A stretch of DNA of 20,279 nucleotides, from the NCBI GenBank assembly GCA_018061375.1, contig JAGOUG010000012.1, positions 1-20,279 of the forward strand, written 5' to 3'. The position numbers were made by a program, and so were the translations under genes. The notes below the pieces were generated by a model. The model did no database searches. It was not told where the DNA came from and saw nothing but the letters and a program-made list of their open reading frames with translations. Every line of letters begins with the position of its first letter. Within the stretch, counting starts at the first letter, position 1. Below are positions 13,065-20,114 of the stretch, in pieces. Origin of the DNA: Candidatus Saccharimonadota bacterium (lineage in GTDB: Bacteria; Patescibacteriota; Saccharimonadia; Saccharimonadales; UBA7683).

Positions 13065-13502
13065 ATGAATACTCCCTCAAAAAAATTCAACGCAGAACAG
13101 ATACTTTTTAAAGAATTGTTTGTTGGAACGCTAATTTATGCGGTTATACTCGGCTTTTTTAATGACTACTCATCTATTGTGTATGCAAAAAGCTTTTCAA
13201 CTATCTTCTTAGCATCGATTGTACTAGAGGTTTTAACCTACCTAGCATTTGTACTTAAGGGCAAGATCGTTGCAGCATTAAAAGGCCGCGAGGCTGCCGT
13301 ATATCGAGTGCTGATGTTTTTTGGTGTATGGTTGGTTATGTTCTTGTCCAAGTTTGTATTCATCTGGGTGATAGATATAATCTTCGGAGAAAACTTAAAC
13401 ATCAATGGTTTTTTCGGGATTCTAATTTTAGTAGTCTGCGTGACTATAGTACATAAAGCCGCTGATAAGATTTTTGTTCATCTGGGTGATTCGCCTGCGT
13501 AG
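13065..13502 (+). CDS. hypothetical four-helix membrane protein
   Basis: A 145-residue protein I do not recognise. A polar N-terminus (MNTPSKKFNAEQ) is followed by hydrophobic stretches near residues 18-33, 43-63, 80-102 and 112-130, so about four membrane helices, with a short C-terminal tail. There are no cysteine or metal motifs. It has its own extended -10 and no Shine-Dalgarno, and is followed after 29 bases by the DUF4287/DUF1801 pair with a separate promoter. No function can be given. Confidence 0.75.
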   Translation: MNTPSKKFNAEQILFKELFVGTLIYAVILGFFNDYSSIVYAKSFSTIFLASIVLEVLTYLAFVLKGKIVAALKGREAAVYRVLMFFGVWLVMFLSKFVFIWVIDIIFGENLNINGFFGILILVVCVTIVHKAADKIFVHLGDSPA

Positions 13503-13516
13503 CTAGAATACACTTT

Positions 13517-13531
13517 TGGTATAATATACGT
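13517..13531 (+). promoter_or_regulatory. extended -10 for the leaderless DUF4287/DUF1801 mRNA
   Basis: TGG followed by TATAAT (13520-13525) ends six bases before the ATG at 13532. No Shine-Dalgarno. Confidence 0.8.
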
Positions 13532-13816
13532 ATGTCATTTCAAGCATACTTAGATAACATCGAACTAAAAACAGGTAAGACACCGAACGAATTTATTGCC
13601 CTTGCAAAAGAAAAAGGATACGACTCAGATACTAAAACAGACGTAATCGTAGAGTGGCTCAAGCAAGATTTTGATCTAGGCCGTGGCCACGCAATGGCGC
13701 TTGTTCACGTTATAAAAAACGGAGCCACAATCAGTGAAAAGCACGTCAATAGCGGTGGGACTCACAGTGATCCATCAAACACACTAAGACTAGACGGAAA
13801 GAAATCGGAAGATTAG
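13532..13816 (+). CDS. DUF4287 domain protein
   Basis: A 94-residue small soluble protein. It matches DUF4287 by MSFQAYLDNIELKTGKTPNE at the N-terminus, then VIVEWLKQDFDLGRGHAMALVHVI (about 39-62), followed by a polar tail. The family has no known biochemical role. It is often encoded next to, or fused with, a DUF1801 domain, as here: the next start codon lies one base after this stop. Its mRNA appears leaderless. Confidence 0.88.
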   Translation: MSFQAYLDNIELKTGKTPNEFIALAKEKGYDSDTKTDVIVEWLKQDFDLGRGHAMALVHVIKNGATISEKHVNSGGTHSDPSNTLRLDGKKSED

Positions 13817-13817
13817 C

Positions 13818-14147
13818 ATGTCAGTTATTGATCAATATTTAGTAAAGGTGAGTGAACCACAAAAGTCTGAGCTTGAACGTATCCGGAAGATTGTTATACA
13901 AGCTGTGCCTGAAGTGGAAGAAACCATTAGTTACGGTATGCCGGTCTTCAAACTAAATGGTAAATATGTAATAGGAATGTCTGTATTCAAAAACCACATG
14001 AGTGTGTTCCCTGGTTCCGAACCAATTGAAGAATTTAAAAAAGATTTAAAAGATTTCAAAACGTCAAAGGGTACGATCCAATTTACTGTTGAAAATCCCC
14101 TACCCGAAAAACTGCTGAAAGAAATTATTCTAGCCTGCGTTAGATAG
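13818..14147 (+). CDS. DUF1801/YdhG-like protein
   Basis: A 109-residue protein matching the YdhG/DUF1801 family: IDQYLVKVSEPQKSELERI, ETISYGMPVFKLNGKYVIG (about 35-53), HMSVFPGSEPIEEF and TIQFTVENPLPEKLLKEII. Bacillus YdhG has been described as a frataxin-like iron chaperone, but most members are uncharacterised, so an iron role here is speculative. It is coupled to the DUF4287 gene (one-base gap, weak GGAAG upstream) and overlaps the 3' end of the convergent minus-strand transporter gene by eight bases. That neighbour belongs to an iron/manganese transporter family, a loose thematic match only. Confidence 0.85.
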   Translation: MSVIDQYLVKVSEPQKSELERIRKIVIQAVPEVEETISYGMPVFKLNGKYVIGMSVFKNHMSVFPGSEPIEEFKKDLKDFKTSKGTIQFTVENPLPEKLLKEIILACVR

Positions 14148-14625
14148 CCAGCGCGTTACCAACGATAATACCGATACCTGTAGCTAACCCACCAATGACT
14201 ACGATTTCTAACGCACTTCTAATTGGCGATACCTTTACGAACTTACCTTTAAAATAGCCGAGTAAGAATAGACCAATCATCGCAGCTACAATAGCAACTT
14301 CTCGTGAATATTCTATTGGGAAGAGGATGATTGGCAAGAGTGGTACGAGGCCAGCTAAAAAGTATGATACGAACATTATAAGGCCACTTGTTATTGAGAC
14401 TTTAAAGTGTTTGCTGTTTGCCATTTGATGTACAGATTTTGAGCTTAAATATTGACCAGATCCCATAGAAAGAGCCTCGACTAATATGGTCACGAAGCCA
14501 GCAAGCAGCACGATCTCCTTATTACTCGTACCCGTGCTAACTCCAACAATTACCCCAGTAGTAGACACTAGCGCGTCGTTAAACCCAAAAAGTGCGCTCT
14601 GTATGTATTCTCTATTCATCTTCAT
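14140..14625 (-). CDS. VIT1/CCC1-family transporter, short form
   Basis: A 161-residue membrane protein of the vacuolar iron transporter family, which moves Fe2+ or Mn2+. Seen: the first-helix motif FGFNDALVSTTGVIVGV (about 14-30), then EALSMGSGQYLSSKS (about 51-65), followed by three more hydrophobic segments ending GGLATGIGIIVGNALAI. The large cytosolic acidic metal-binding insert between helices two and three of canonical VIT1 proteins is absent, leaving only a short loop. I chose ATG 14625 (alternative 14619); the longer reading frame from 14781 crosses the promoter and overlaps the divergent gene. The extended -10 lies at 14635-14643. Confidence 0.82.
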   Translation of the reverse strand: MKMNREYIQSALFGFNDALVSTTGVIVGVSTGTSNKEIVLLAGFVTILVEALSMGSGQYLSSKSVHQMANSKHFKVSITSGLIMFVSYFLAGLVPLLPIILFPIEYSREVAIVAAMIGLFLLGYFKGKFVKVSPIRSALEIVVIGGLATGIGIIVGNALAI

Positions 14626-14643
14626 AATGCTTACAGTATAGCA
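14626..14643 (-). promoter_or_regulatory. extended -10 of the VIT1-like gene
   Basis: On the minus strand TGC-TATACT (14643 to 14635) ends nine bases before the ATG at 14625. There is no Shine-Dalgarno. It faces away from the promoter at 14683-14691, forming a divergent pair. Confidence 0.6.
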
Positions 14644-14682
14644 ATATTTAGGCATGTATCTGACTAAACTGACGACTGAATC

Positions 14683-14697
14683 TGATATTATAGACAG
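14683..14697 (+). promoter_or_regulatory. extended -10 for the leaderless Ham1-like mRNA
   Basis: TGA followed by TATTAT (14686-14691) ends six bases before the ATG at 14698. No Shine-Dalgarno. Confidence 0.65.
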
Positions 14698-15243
14698 ATG
14701 AAGAGTGTAACATTTATTACTGGAAATCAGAATAAAGCAGATTATCTTGCGAAGTACTTGGGTATTCCGGTTGAACATCACAAGTTAGATTTAGATGAGC
14801 TTCAATCGCTTGAACTTTCAGTTATTGTAGAGCATAAAGTAAAACAGGCGTACGAGTTAGTTAAGCGGCCAGTTCTTGTTGAGGATGTGTCATTGGAATT
14901 TAGTGCACTGGGTAGATTACCCGGAACATATATAAAGTGGTTTCTAGAAGAACTAGATTTCAAAACTATCTGCAATCTCTTGGATGGCAAGGATCGTTCA
15001 GCAACTGGACGCTGTATGTTTGGCTACTACGATGGCGACGAACTTCACTTATTTGAAGGAAGTATAAAAGGCATAATTTCTGAAGGACCACGTGGTAAAG
15101 ACGGCTATGGCTGGGACCAGATATTTATACCCGAGGGCTATACGCAAACACGAGCAGAACTTAGTGACGAAGATTACGAAGCAGTATATTCAAAAATTAG
15201 ACCAGTTGCCAGGCTTAAAGAATTCCTGGAAAATTTAGAATGA
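14698..15243 (+). CDS. Ham1/RdgB-like non-canonical purine NTP pyrophosphatase
   Basis: A 181-residue protein of the Ham1/ITPase family, which hydrolyses ITP, XTP or dITP to monophosphates and so keeps deaminated purines out of nucleic acids. Seen: the N-terminal phosphate-binding TFITGNQNKADYL (5-17), the central VLVEDVSLEFSALGRLPGTY (59-78) that aligns with the catalytic Glu/Asp region, and GYGWDQIFIPEG (about 137-148). Bacterial RdgB usually has VEDSGL where VEDVSLEF stands here; this form is nearer to the eukaryotic/archaeal type. It ends in TGA within ATGA, overlapping the next start, so the two are coupled. Confidence 0.88.
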   Translation: MKSVTFITGNQNKADYLAKYLGIPVEHHKLDLDELQSLELSVIVEHKVKQAYELVKRPVLVEDVSLEFSALGRLPGTYIKWFLEELDFKTICNLLDGKDRSATGRCMFGYYDGDELHLFEGSIKGIISEGPRGKDGYGWDQIFIPEGYTQTRAELSDEDYEAVYSKIRPVARLKEFLENLE

Positions 15244-15863
15244 ATAGTACAGCTGAACTAGTTAAGAAGATACAGTCTGAGCATGAACGACTGGTATATA
15301 TATCGGGCAGGACTTGCACAGGTAAGAGCACACTGAGTCGTGCGATACGCGATGCTCTTGATTTTTCTCCAATTGATCTCGACCAGGTAGTTTTTAGTTT
15401 GTCAGAAGTTCCCGGTAAGAATAGGTTCGAAGAAGTCTATTTAAAGCGTGAGGACATGGCTATGATTAATGACTTTGTCATGCGAACTCAGAATGAGATA
15501 AATGAAAATCTCAAAAGCCACCCCGGTGTAATTTTTGAAGGTGCAATTGCGACAAACGAGACACTCAAGCAGGTCATCGGGGATCGCAAAGGCTTTTTAT
15601 TCGTCTATCTTTTACCAGTGAATTTAGATGTGTATCGTGAAAGAATCTGCAAACGTTTTGCGCTTGAGCGCCATGGTTTGCCTGATCGCCTATGGGAGAT
15701 AGTGAGTAAAGAGCAGCACCGCAAATACCTCGATGATCACAAAATGACCCAGGATCTAGATGCCGGGCTATCTCGCTTTGCACAAGTATCTATGCAGGGA
15801 GCAAAGACACGGCTCGATATGTTCCGCGAATCCTTCAAAGATATATTCGTGATTGAAGTCTAG
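15240..15863 (+). CDS. P-loop kinase-like NTPase
   Basis: A 207-residue protein with a clear Walker A motif, SGRTCTGKST (22-31), directly after a beta strand (LVYISG). It has the overall size and layout of small-molecule or nucleoside kinases (AAA_33/shikimate-kinase-like), with a later strand GVIFEGAI that could hold the Walker B position and an Arg-rich lid region (YRERICKRFALERHG, about 131-145). No substrate motif is recognised. Coupling to a nucleotide-cleaning pyrophosphatase suggests a nucleotide-related role, but this is inference from position only. Confidence 0.72.
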   Translation: MNSTAELVKKIQSEHERLVYISGRTCTGKSTLSRAIRDALDFSPIDLDQVVFSLSEVPGKNRFEEVYLKREDMAMINDFVMRTQNEINENLKSHPGVIFEGAIATNETLKQVIGDRKGFLFVYLLPVNLDVYRERICKRFALERHGLPDRLWEIVSKEQHRKYLDDHKMTQDLDAGLSRFAQVSMQGAKTRLDMFRESFKDIFVIEV

Positions 15864-15885
15864 TCAGTGTTTGATACTAAAACTC

Positions 15886-15900
15886 TGCTAGTATTAGGCC
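15886..15900 (+). promoter_or_regulatory. extended -10 for the leaderless comEC mRNA
   Basis: TGC followed by TAGTAT (15889-15894) ends six bases before the ATG at 15901. No Shine-Dalgarno. Confidence 0.6.
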
Positions 15901-17364
15901 ATGAAGCGGTGGGCCTCATTTAAGCCAACACGTGCTACCTGGATCGGTGCAGGTCTTTTTGGTATCTGTGCCGGGTTATATCTGGGTAAGTTCACGAATC
16001 TCCAGGCATGGCCTGTAATAAGTATGTTGGCGATTCTGTCAGTAGTGGCGTATAAAACTAAGCTAAAGTATGTTGTTTTGTTACTCTGTGTAGTGGCAGG
16101 CTGCTGTACGGGATTATTGCGTGGGCAGCAGTTCGCTATGCGAGTTGAACGTTATAACAAATATTTTGGTGAGTTAGTTTCTGTGACCGGAAAAGTTTCT
16201 GATGATGCGGGTTATGACAAGAATAAACTCACAGAATTTCATCTAAAAGATGTAAAAATAAACGGAGCAAGCCTACCCGGTAGGGTCAGGATTCGCGCAC
16301 TCAGCGCAATCGGTGCAAGTCGCGGTGACACTATTGAAGCACAAGGAACGCTCAGACAAACGCTGGGGACTAGTCGACAAGGTTCAATAAGCTATGCACA
16401 GGTTACTGTACTTCAAAACAATACGAGTTGGGCAGAGTCACTTAGGGCTCGGTTTTTCACTTCAATATATTCTAGCTTGCCAGAGCCACAAGCGAGTCTT
16501 GGTCTTGGCTACCTTGTTGGTGTCCGTACGGCACTGCCACAAGAATTTGCACTCGTGCTTTCCGCAGTGGGTCTTACGCATATTGTTGCGGTTAGTGGCT
16601 ATAACCTTACAATACTCGTCCAGTTTGTAAAACGAATATTTGAAAAGGTTTCGGCATACCAGACAGTACTTTTTTCAGTATTGTTGATTTCTGGCTTTCT
16701 AGTAATGACTGGCTGGAGTCCCAGTATATTGCGGGCGGCAATTATTTCCGGGTTTAGTTTATTGGCATGGTATTACGGACGGTCTTTTCAGCCACTGATT
16801 ATAATTTTAATCGGTGCAGCATTAACTGGCTTTGTTAACCCACTGTATATTTGGGGTGATGTTGGCTGGTATCTTTCATTTCTAGCATTTACAGGTGTTT
16901 TACTGGTTGCCCCACTCATCCTATTTTTTCTGGGTCCTAAATTTGCGAAAAACTTTCTACTTCTTATTTTGCTAGAAACACTTTCGGCGCAGTTACTGAC
17001 AATTCCATACATTGCATATATTTTTGGTCGGATTTCGGTAATATCACCGCTTGCGAATATGCTAATTGTGCCGATGATACCAATTTCCATGTTACTCGTC
17101 TTTGTCACTGGTGTAGTTGGTATGTTTTCTCCGGCGCTAGCGCTTTGGGTGGCAGTTCCTGCACGATTAATCATGACACTGACTGTTTGGGTCGTGCAGA
17201 AGTTAGGTAGTGTCCCATGGGCGCAGCGCACAATCGAGTTATCACTTGTTCACGTAATTGCACTCTATATGATTATGGCAATTACAATTGTGTTAGGGTG
17301 GCTCGTATACAGAAGGCGTACGACTTGTGGGCATGAAGAAGCGATAGATTGGAATCTGTTATAA
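15901..17364 (+). CDS. comEC: ComEC/Rec2-family DNA uptake channel, core only
   Basis: A 487-residue polytopic protein of the ComEC/Rec2 family, which forms the inner-membrane channel for single-stranded DNA during natural transformation. It begins with an N-terminal membrane pair and a soluble OB-like DUF4131 region (about 75-170). The Competence domain follows, with the signature GLTHIVAVSGYNLTILV (about 223-239), GWSPSILRAAIISG, GDVGWYLSFLAFTGVL and further helices to the C-terminus, which ends in a short hydrophilic tail. The C-terminal metallo-beta-lactamase-like domain of full-length ComEC (about 750 residues) is missing, with no frameshift remnant before the next gene. It may obtain that activity from a separate protein, or work without it. 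Confidence 0.9.
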   Translation: MKRWASFKPTRATWIGAGLFGICAGLYLGKFTNLQAWPVISMLAILSVVAYKTKLKYVVLLLCVVAGCCTGLLRGQQFAMRVERYNKYFGELVSVTGKVSDDAGYDKNKLTEFHLKDVKINGASLPGRVRIRALSAIGASRGDTIEAQGTLRQTLGTSRQGSISYAQVTVLQNNTSWAESLRARFFTSIYSSLPEPQASLGLGYLVGVRTALPQEFALVLSAVGLTHIVAVSGYNLTILVQFVKRIFEKVSAYQTVLFSVLLISGFLVMTGWSPSILRAAIISGFSLLAWYYGRSFQPLIIILIGAALTGFVNPLYIWGDVGWYLSFLAFTGVLLVAPLILFFLGPKFAKNFLLLILLETLSAQLLTIPYIAYIFGRISVISPLANMLIVPMIPISMLLVFVTGVVGMFSPALALWVAVPARLIMTLTVWVVQKLGSVPWAQRTIELSLVHVIALYMIMAITIVLGWLVYRRRTTCGHEEAIDWNLL

Positions 17365-17401
17365 TAGGGCTAATCATTAGGTAAGATCGTAAGGAATACG
17401 T
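17357..17401 (+). promoter_or_regulatory. extended -10 and ribosome binding site of the YebC-family gene
   Basis: TGT followed by TATAAT (17360-17365) overlaps the comEC stop codon. A leader of about 30 bases ends in AAGGA (17391-17395), six bases before the ATG. This gene is leadered, unlike most neighbours. Confidence 0.75.
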
Positions 17402-18112
17402 ATGTCTGGACACAGCAAATGGTCTACAATTAAGCGACAAAAAGAGGCAACTGACGCAAAACGTGGCGCAGTTTTTACTAAAATAGGTAACCAAATTGCT
17501 GTTGCCGCAAAAGCCGGTACTGACCCAGACACAAATTCAACTCTTGCGCTCGCAATTGAAAAAGGCAAGGCGGCAAATATGCCACTTGCTAATATTCAGC
17601 GTGCAATTGATCGCGCAAAAGACAAAAATAATGCTGCACTTGAAGAGGTATTGTATGAGGCATACGGCCCCGGCGGAATCGGCATTATTGTAGAGGCTGC
17701 AACCGATAACAAGAACCGAACGTACCCAGAAGTTCGTACTGCGCTCACAAAAAATGGTGGCACAATGGCAGACCCAGGCAGTGTTGCATTTCAGTTCACG
17801 CGTAAGGGTGTGATTCGTGTTAAGGCGAGCGGTGAAGATGCGCTACTAACCATTCTTGATTCAGGAGCTGAAGATGCTGTTGAAGAAGAAGGTGAGATCA
17901 TCGTCTACACAGTTGCGAAAGAACTTGCCCTTGTACGCCAAGCTTTGAAGGATGCAGGAATTGAAATTATTGATGCTGAGCTTCAATATGTACCCAATAA
18001 CATTATTGAAATATCTGACTCTGAAGTTGAACGGAAAATAAATAACATCATGGATGCTCTTGATGACATCGACGATGTCTCAAACGTACACAGCAACTTT
18101 GACATTGTCTAG
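17402..18112 (+). CDS. YebC/PmpR-family regulator or translation factor
   Basis: A 236-residue protein of the YebC/PmpR/TACO1 family, of typical length. Seen: the strongly conserved N-terminus MSGHSKWSTIKRQKEATDAKRG, the segment ALAIEKGKAANMPLANIQRAIDRAK (about 50-74), the central YEAYGPGGIGIIVEAATDNKNRT (about 85-107) and a C-terminal ferredoxin-like part ending in DDIDDVSNVHSNF. Members act as DNA-binding regulators in some bacteria, and the mitochondrial homologue and some bacterial ones assist translation at difficult sequences. Which applies here is open. It has a true Shine-Dalgarno and its own extended -10. Confidence 0.95.
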   Translation: MSGHSKWSTIKRQKEATDAKRGAVFTKIGNQIAVAAKAGTDPDTNSTLALAIEKGKAANMPLANIQRAIDRAKDKNNAALEEVLYEAYGPGGIGIIVEAATDNKNRTYPEVRTALTKNGGTMADPGSVAFQFTRKGVIRVKASGEDALLTILDSGAEDAVEEEGEIIVYTVAKELALVRQALKDAGIEIIDAELQYVPNNIIEISDSEVERKINNIMDALDDIDDVSNVHSNFDIV

Positions 18113-18114
18113 CG

Positions 18115-18129
18115 TGCTATAATTTTTAC
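18115..18129 (+). promoter_or_regulatory. extended -10 for the leaderless coiled-coil gene
   Basis: TGC followed by TATAAT (18118-18123), beginning just after the preceding stop, ends six bases before the ATG at 18130. No Shine-Dalgarno. TTGACA (18099-18104) is only 13 bases upstream, too close for a normal -35. Confidence 0.75.
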
Positions 18130-18480
18130 ATGACTAATACAGCAACCAAAAGTGATCTCAATGCCTTAAATAGTGAGCTTTCGGGTAAGATCGACGACCT
18201 TTCTGAAAAATTAGATATAAAGATCAATAGTGCCGTAGACGAACTCTCTGGAATTATGAAGGGATTTATGCAGCAAGTGGCGGGTGAGTTCGAACAGGTT
18301 CATATCAAACTCAATAAACATGACGCCGATATTTCACGTATTCTTGGCTACCTTGATTCAATTGAAAAGCAGGTTGAGCTCGATGAAACCGAGAGACAGG
18401 TGATGTCTTTGCAGCTTACAAGGTTACACGACTGGGTAGTTCAAGCTGGCAAACAGATTGGTCTTGAGTTTAAAGTCTAG
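18130..18480 (+). CDS. hypothetical coiled-coil protein
   Basis: A 116-residue protein with no named family that I recognise. It has heptad-like hydrophobic spacing over most of its length (for example LNALNSELSGKIDDLSEKL at about 10-28 and ILGYLDSIEKQVELDETERQV at about 71-91), no cysteines and no membrane segment, so an elongated soluble coiled coil is expected. Short proteins of this kind are common in CPR genomes and often unassigned. Its mRNA appears leaderless. The lamin-tail surface gene follows after 52 bases with a weak promoter of its own. Confidence 0.75.
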   Translation: MTNTATKSDLNALNSELSGKIDDLSEKLDIKINSAVDELSGIMKGFMQQVAGEFEQVHIKLNKHDADISRILGYLDSIEKQVELDETERQVMSLQLTRLHDWVVQAGKQIGLEFKV

Positions 18481-18482
18481 TA

Positions 18483-18495
18483 GTATAAATTATAC
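18483..18495. repeat. perfect 13-base inverted repeat
   Basis: GTATAA-A-TTATAC (18483-18495) lies just after the coiled-coil gene and upstream of the lamin-tail gene. It could be a regulator site or part of a promoter, and it may also be chance in A+T-rich DNA. Confidence 0.3.
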
Positions 18496-18532
18496 GCTTG
18501 CTATTTGCACGGTCTAGTAGCAGAATGAGCGT

Positions 18533-20032
18533 ATGCAAACAGCTACGCGGTGGGTCGTTGCGCTGGTCTTCTTTTGCAGCCTAGTGCTGCTTGCGCCTAT
18601 TCGTGTTTACGCCACCAGTACAACAATAGCGCAACCAACAATTAATGAGATCTACCCAAACGCACCCGGCTCATCTGAGTCGGGTTTTGAATTTATAGAA
18701 TTATTCAACAATTCAACAACAGATTTAGATGTTTCAGGTTATCAACTGCAGATTAAAGATAAAACGAAGGCCATGTTACTTGCTGGGAGTATTCCGGCAG
18801 GTGGGTATAAGACCTTCATTACAAGTTTCAGTTTACTTAACGGCGGTGAGATTATGCAGCTGGCTCAAATCCAAACTGGTGTGCCAGTGGTTATTGAAGA
18901 GGTGTCGTATGGATCAGGTGCGCTTGATACACAGTCGTGGTCAATATTTGAATCTGGTTGGGAGCTGGCACCAGTTACCAAAGATTCTATAAACACAAAA
19001 TATACTGAAGAGGCTCCGGTTGCTGATACCTGTCTGGCTACACCAGAGATTGATATCACGGTTCCTGATGGATATGTAATTAACCCAGACGGTAGCTGTA
19101 CTCTCATCGTGATTACGCCAGTATGTTTAAACCAAGTTGTTATAAATGAAGTATTCTCAGACCCGATTGGGCTCGAGGCTGACGGCGGCGAATTTATAGA
19201 ACTCTATAACCCTTCAGATCAAGCTGCATCACTTAGTGCGTGTCAGTTGCGTACGAGTAAAAGCTCTCAGCTCATTCAAGCATTCACCGATGCAGACACT
19301 GTATCCGCAAAGGGTTACTACGTTGTCTATTCTGCCGATAAGTTAACTAACGCGAGCGGTTCAGTTACGTTTATGACTGATCAGAGGGAAGATGTGGTTT
19401 CATACTCCAATATGTATGAAGGTGATTCAATGTCGTTGTTTTCATCTGGCTGGGAGATCACAAATGTCGCCACACCACAGCTAGAAAACCAACATAGCGC
19501 TGCCGCTGTCGAAGATCCAGTTGTAAACGCTACTACAACCGTTGCGGTCTTGTCACTGTGTCCAGAAGGTAAGTACCGAAGTCTAGAAACCAATCGTTGC
19601 CGCTCTATCGAAGCCGCATCTGCAGTGCTGGCTGCGTGCGACGAAGGACAGTATCGTAGTCCAGAAACCAACCGATGCCGCAAGGTAACGAATGCCGTTG
19701 CCTCACTTGCACCGTGTAGCGTAGGTGAAGAACGGAACATTTCTACAAATCGGTGTCGTAAAATTGCTGTAGCGAGTAGTCTTAAGGCGTGTGAATCTGG
19801 ATCTGAGCGGAGTACGGAAACCAACCGATGCCGCAAGGTCTCAACCTTAAAAAATCCTGCACAGATTGCACCCCAGTCAGAATCGGGTGGGTCAATTAGA
19901 ATCGGACCAGGAATTGCCGGAGCGGTACTTGTGGCCGCTCTCGGCTATGGAATATACGAATATAGGACTGATATAAGAACTGGGTTTACCAAGCTCAGAA
20001 CTCATTTCATAAAGGGGAAGCCGCCCGATTAA
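18533..20032 (+). CDS. secreted lamin-tail-domain protein with Cys repeats and C-terminal membrane anchor
   Basis: A 499-residue surface protein. It has an N-terminal signal peptide (about 1-28, ending near VYA), then two lamin-tail domains (about 35-150, with INEIYPNAP and FEFIELFNNS; about 198-310, with INEVFSDP and GEFIELYNPS). Four Cys repeats follow (343-433) with the pattern C-x2-G-x2-R-x3-TNRCR. Then comes a linker, one membrane segment (about 453-473) and a basic cytosolic tail. Bacterial lamin-tail domains occur in secreted proteins and nucleases, but no nuclease domain is seen here. The role is probably binding or adhesion at the cell surface (inference). A weak TTGCTA-17-CAGAAT promoter would place the transcript start near the ATG. 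Confidence 0.85.
   Translation: MQTATRWVVALVFFCSLVLLAPIRVYATSTTIAQPTINEIYPNAPGSSESGFEFIELFNNSTTDLDVSGYQLQIKDKTKAMLLAGSIPAGGYKTFITSFSLLNGGEIMQLAQIQTGVPVVIEEVSYGSGALDTQSWSIFESGWELAPVTKDSINTKYTEEAPVADTCLATPEIDITVPDGYVINPDGSCTLIVITPVCLNQVVINEVFSDPIGLEADGGEFIELYNPSDQAASLSACQLRTSKSSQLIQAFTDADTVSAKGYYVVYSADKLTNASGSVTFMTDQREDVVSYSNMYEGDSMSLFSSGWEITNVATPQLENQHSAAAVEDPVVNATTTVAVLSLCPEGKYRSLETNRCRSIEAASAVLAACDEGQYRSPETNRCRKVTNAVASLAPCSVGEERNISTNRCRKIAVASSLKACESGSERSTETNRCRKVSTLKNPAQIAPQSESGGSIRIGPGIAGAVLVAALGYGIYEYRTDIRTGFTKLRTHFIKGKPPD
19559..19834 (+). repeat. four tandem C-x12-C / TNRCR coding repeats
   Basis: Four in-frame repeats start at residues Cys343, 369, 395 and 420. Each has two cysteines exactly 13 residues apart and ends in TNRCR; the period is 25-26 residues. 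A 23-base stretch is identical in repeats 2 (19664-19686) and 4 (19817-19839), which suggests recent duplication or gene conversion. Confidence 0.9.
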
Positions 20033-20050
20033 TCTCTAAATACTAGATGT

Positions 20051-20082
20051 ATAAACTGGCACATTCGTGTCAGTTTATTATT
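20051..20082 (+). terminator. probable intrinsic terminator after the lamin-tail gene
   Basis: A 12-bp stem, ATAAACTGGCAC (20051-20062) with GTGTCAGTTTAT (20067-20078), one G-U pair, ATTC loop, is followed by a moderately T-rich stretch. Confidence 0.7.
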
Positions 20083-20100
20083 TACGGCAGGTTTAGCAGG

Positions 20101-20114
20101 TATACTAGTAGGTG
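20101..20114 (+). promoter_or_regulatory. -10 element before the IMPase-family gene
   Basis: TATACT (20101-20106) ends eight bases before the ATG at 20115. There is no TGn extension. GTG at 20112 is an in-frame alternative start. Confidence 0.5.

Noticed and set aside
14626..14781. N-terminal extension of the VIT1-like gene on the minus strand
   Set aside because: It would cross both divergent promoters and overlap the Ham1-like gene by more than 80 bases; the conserved part starts at MKMNREYIQSALFGFNDA.
18099..18123. TTGACA at 18099 as the -35 of the coiled-coil gene
   Set aside because: The spacer to the -10 is only 13 bases; the TGC extension of the -10 is the more likely determinant.
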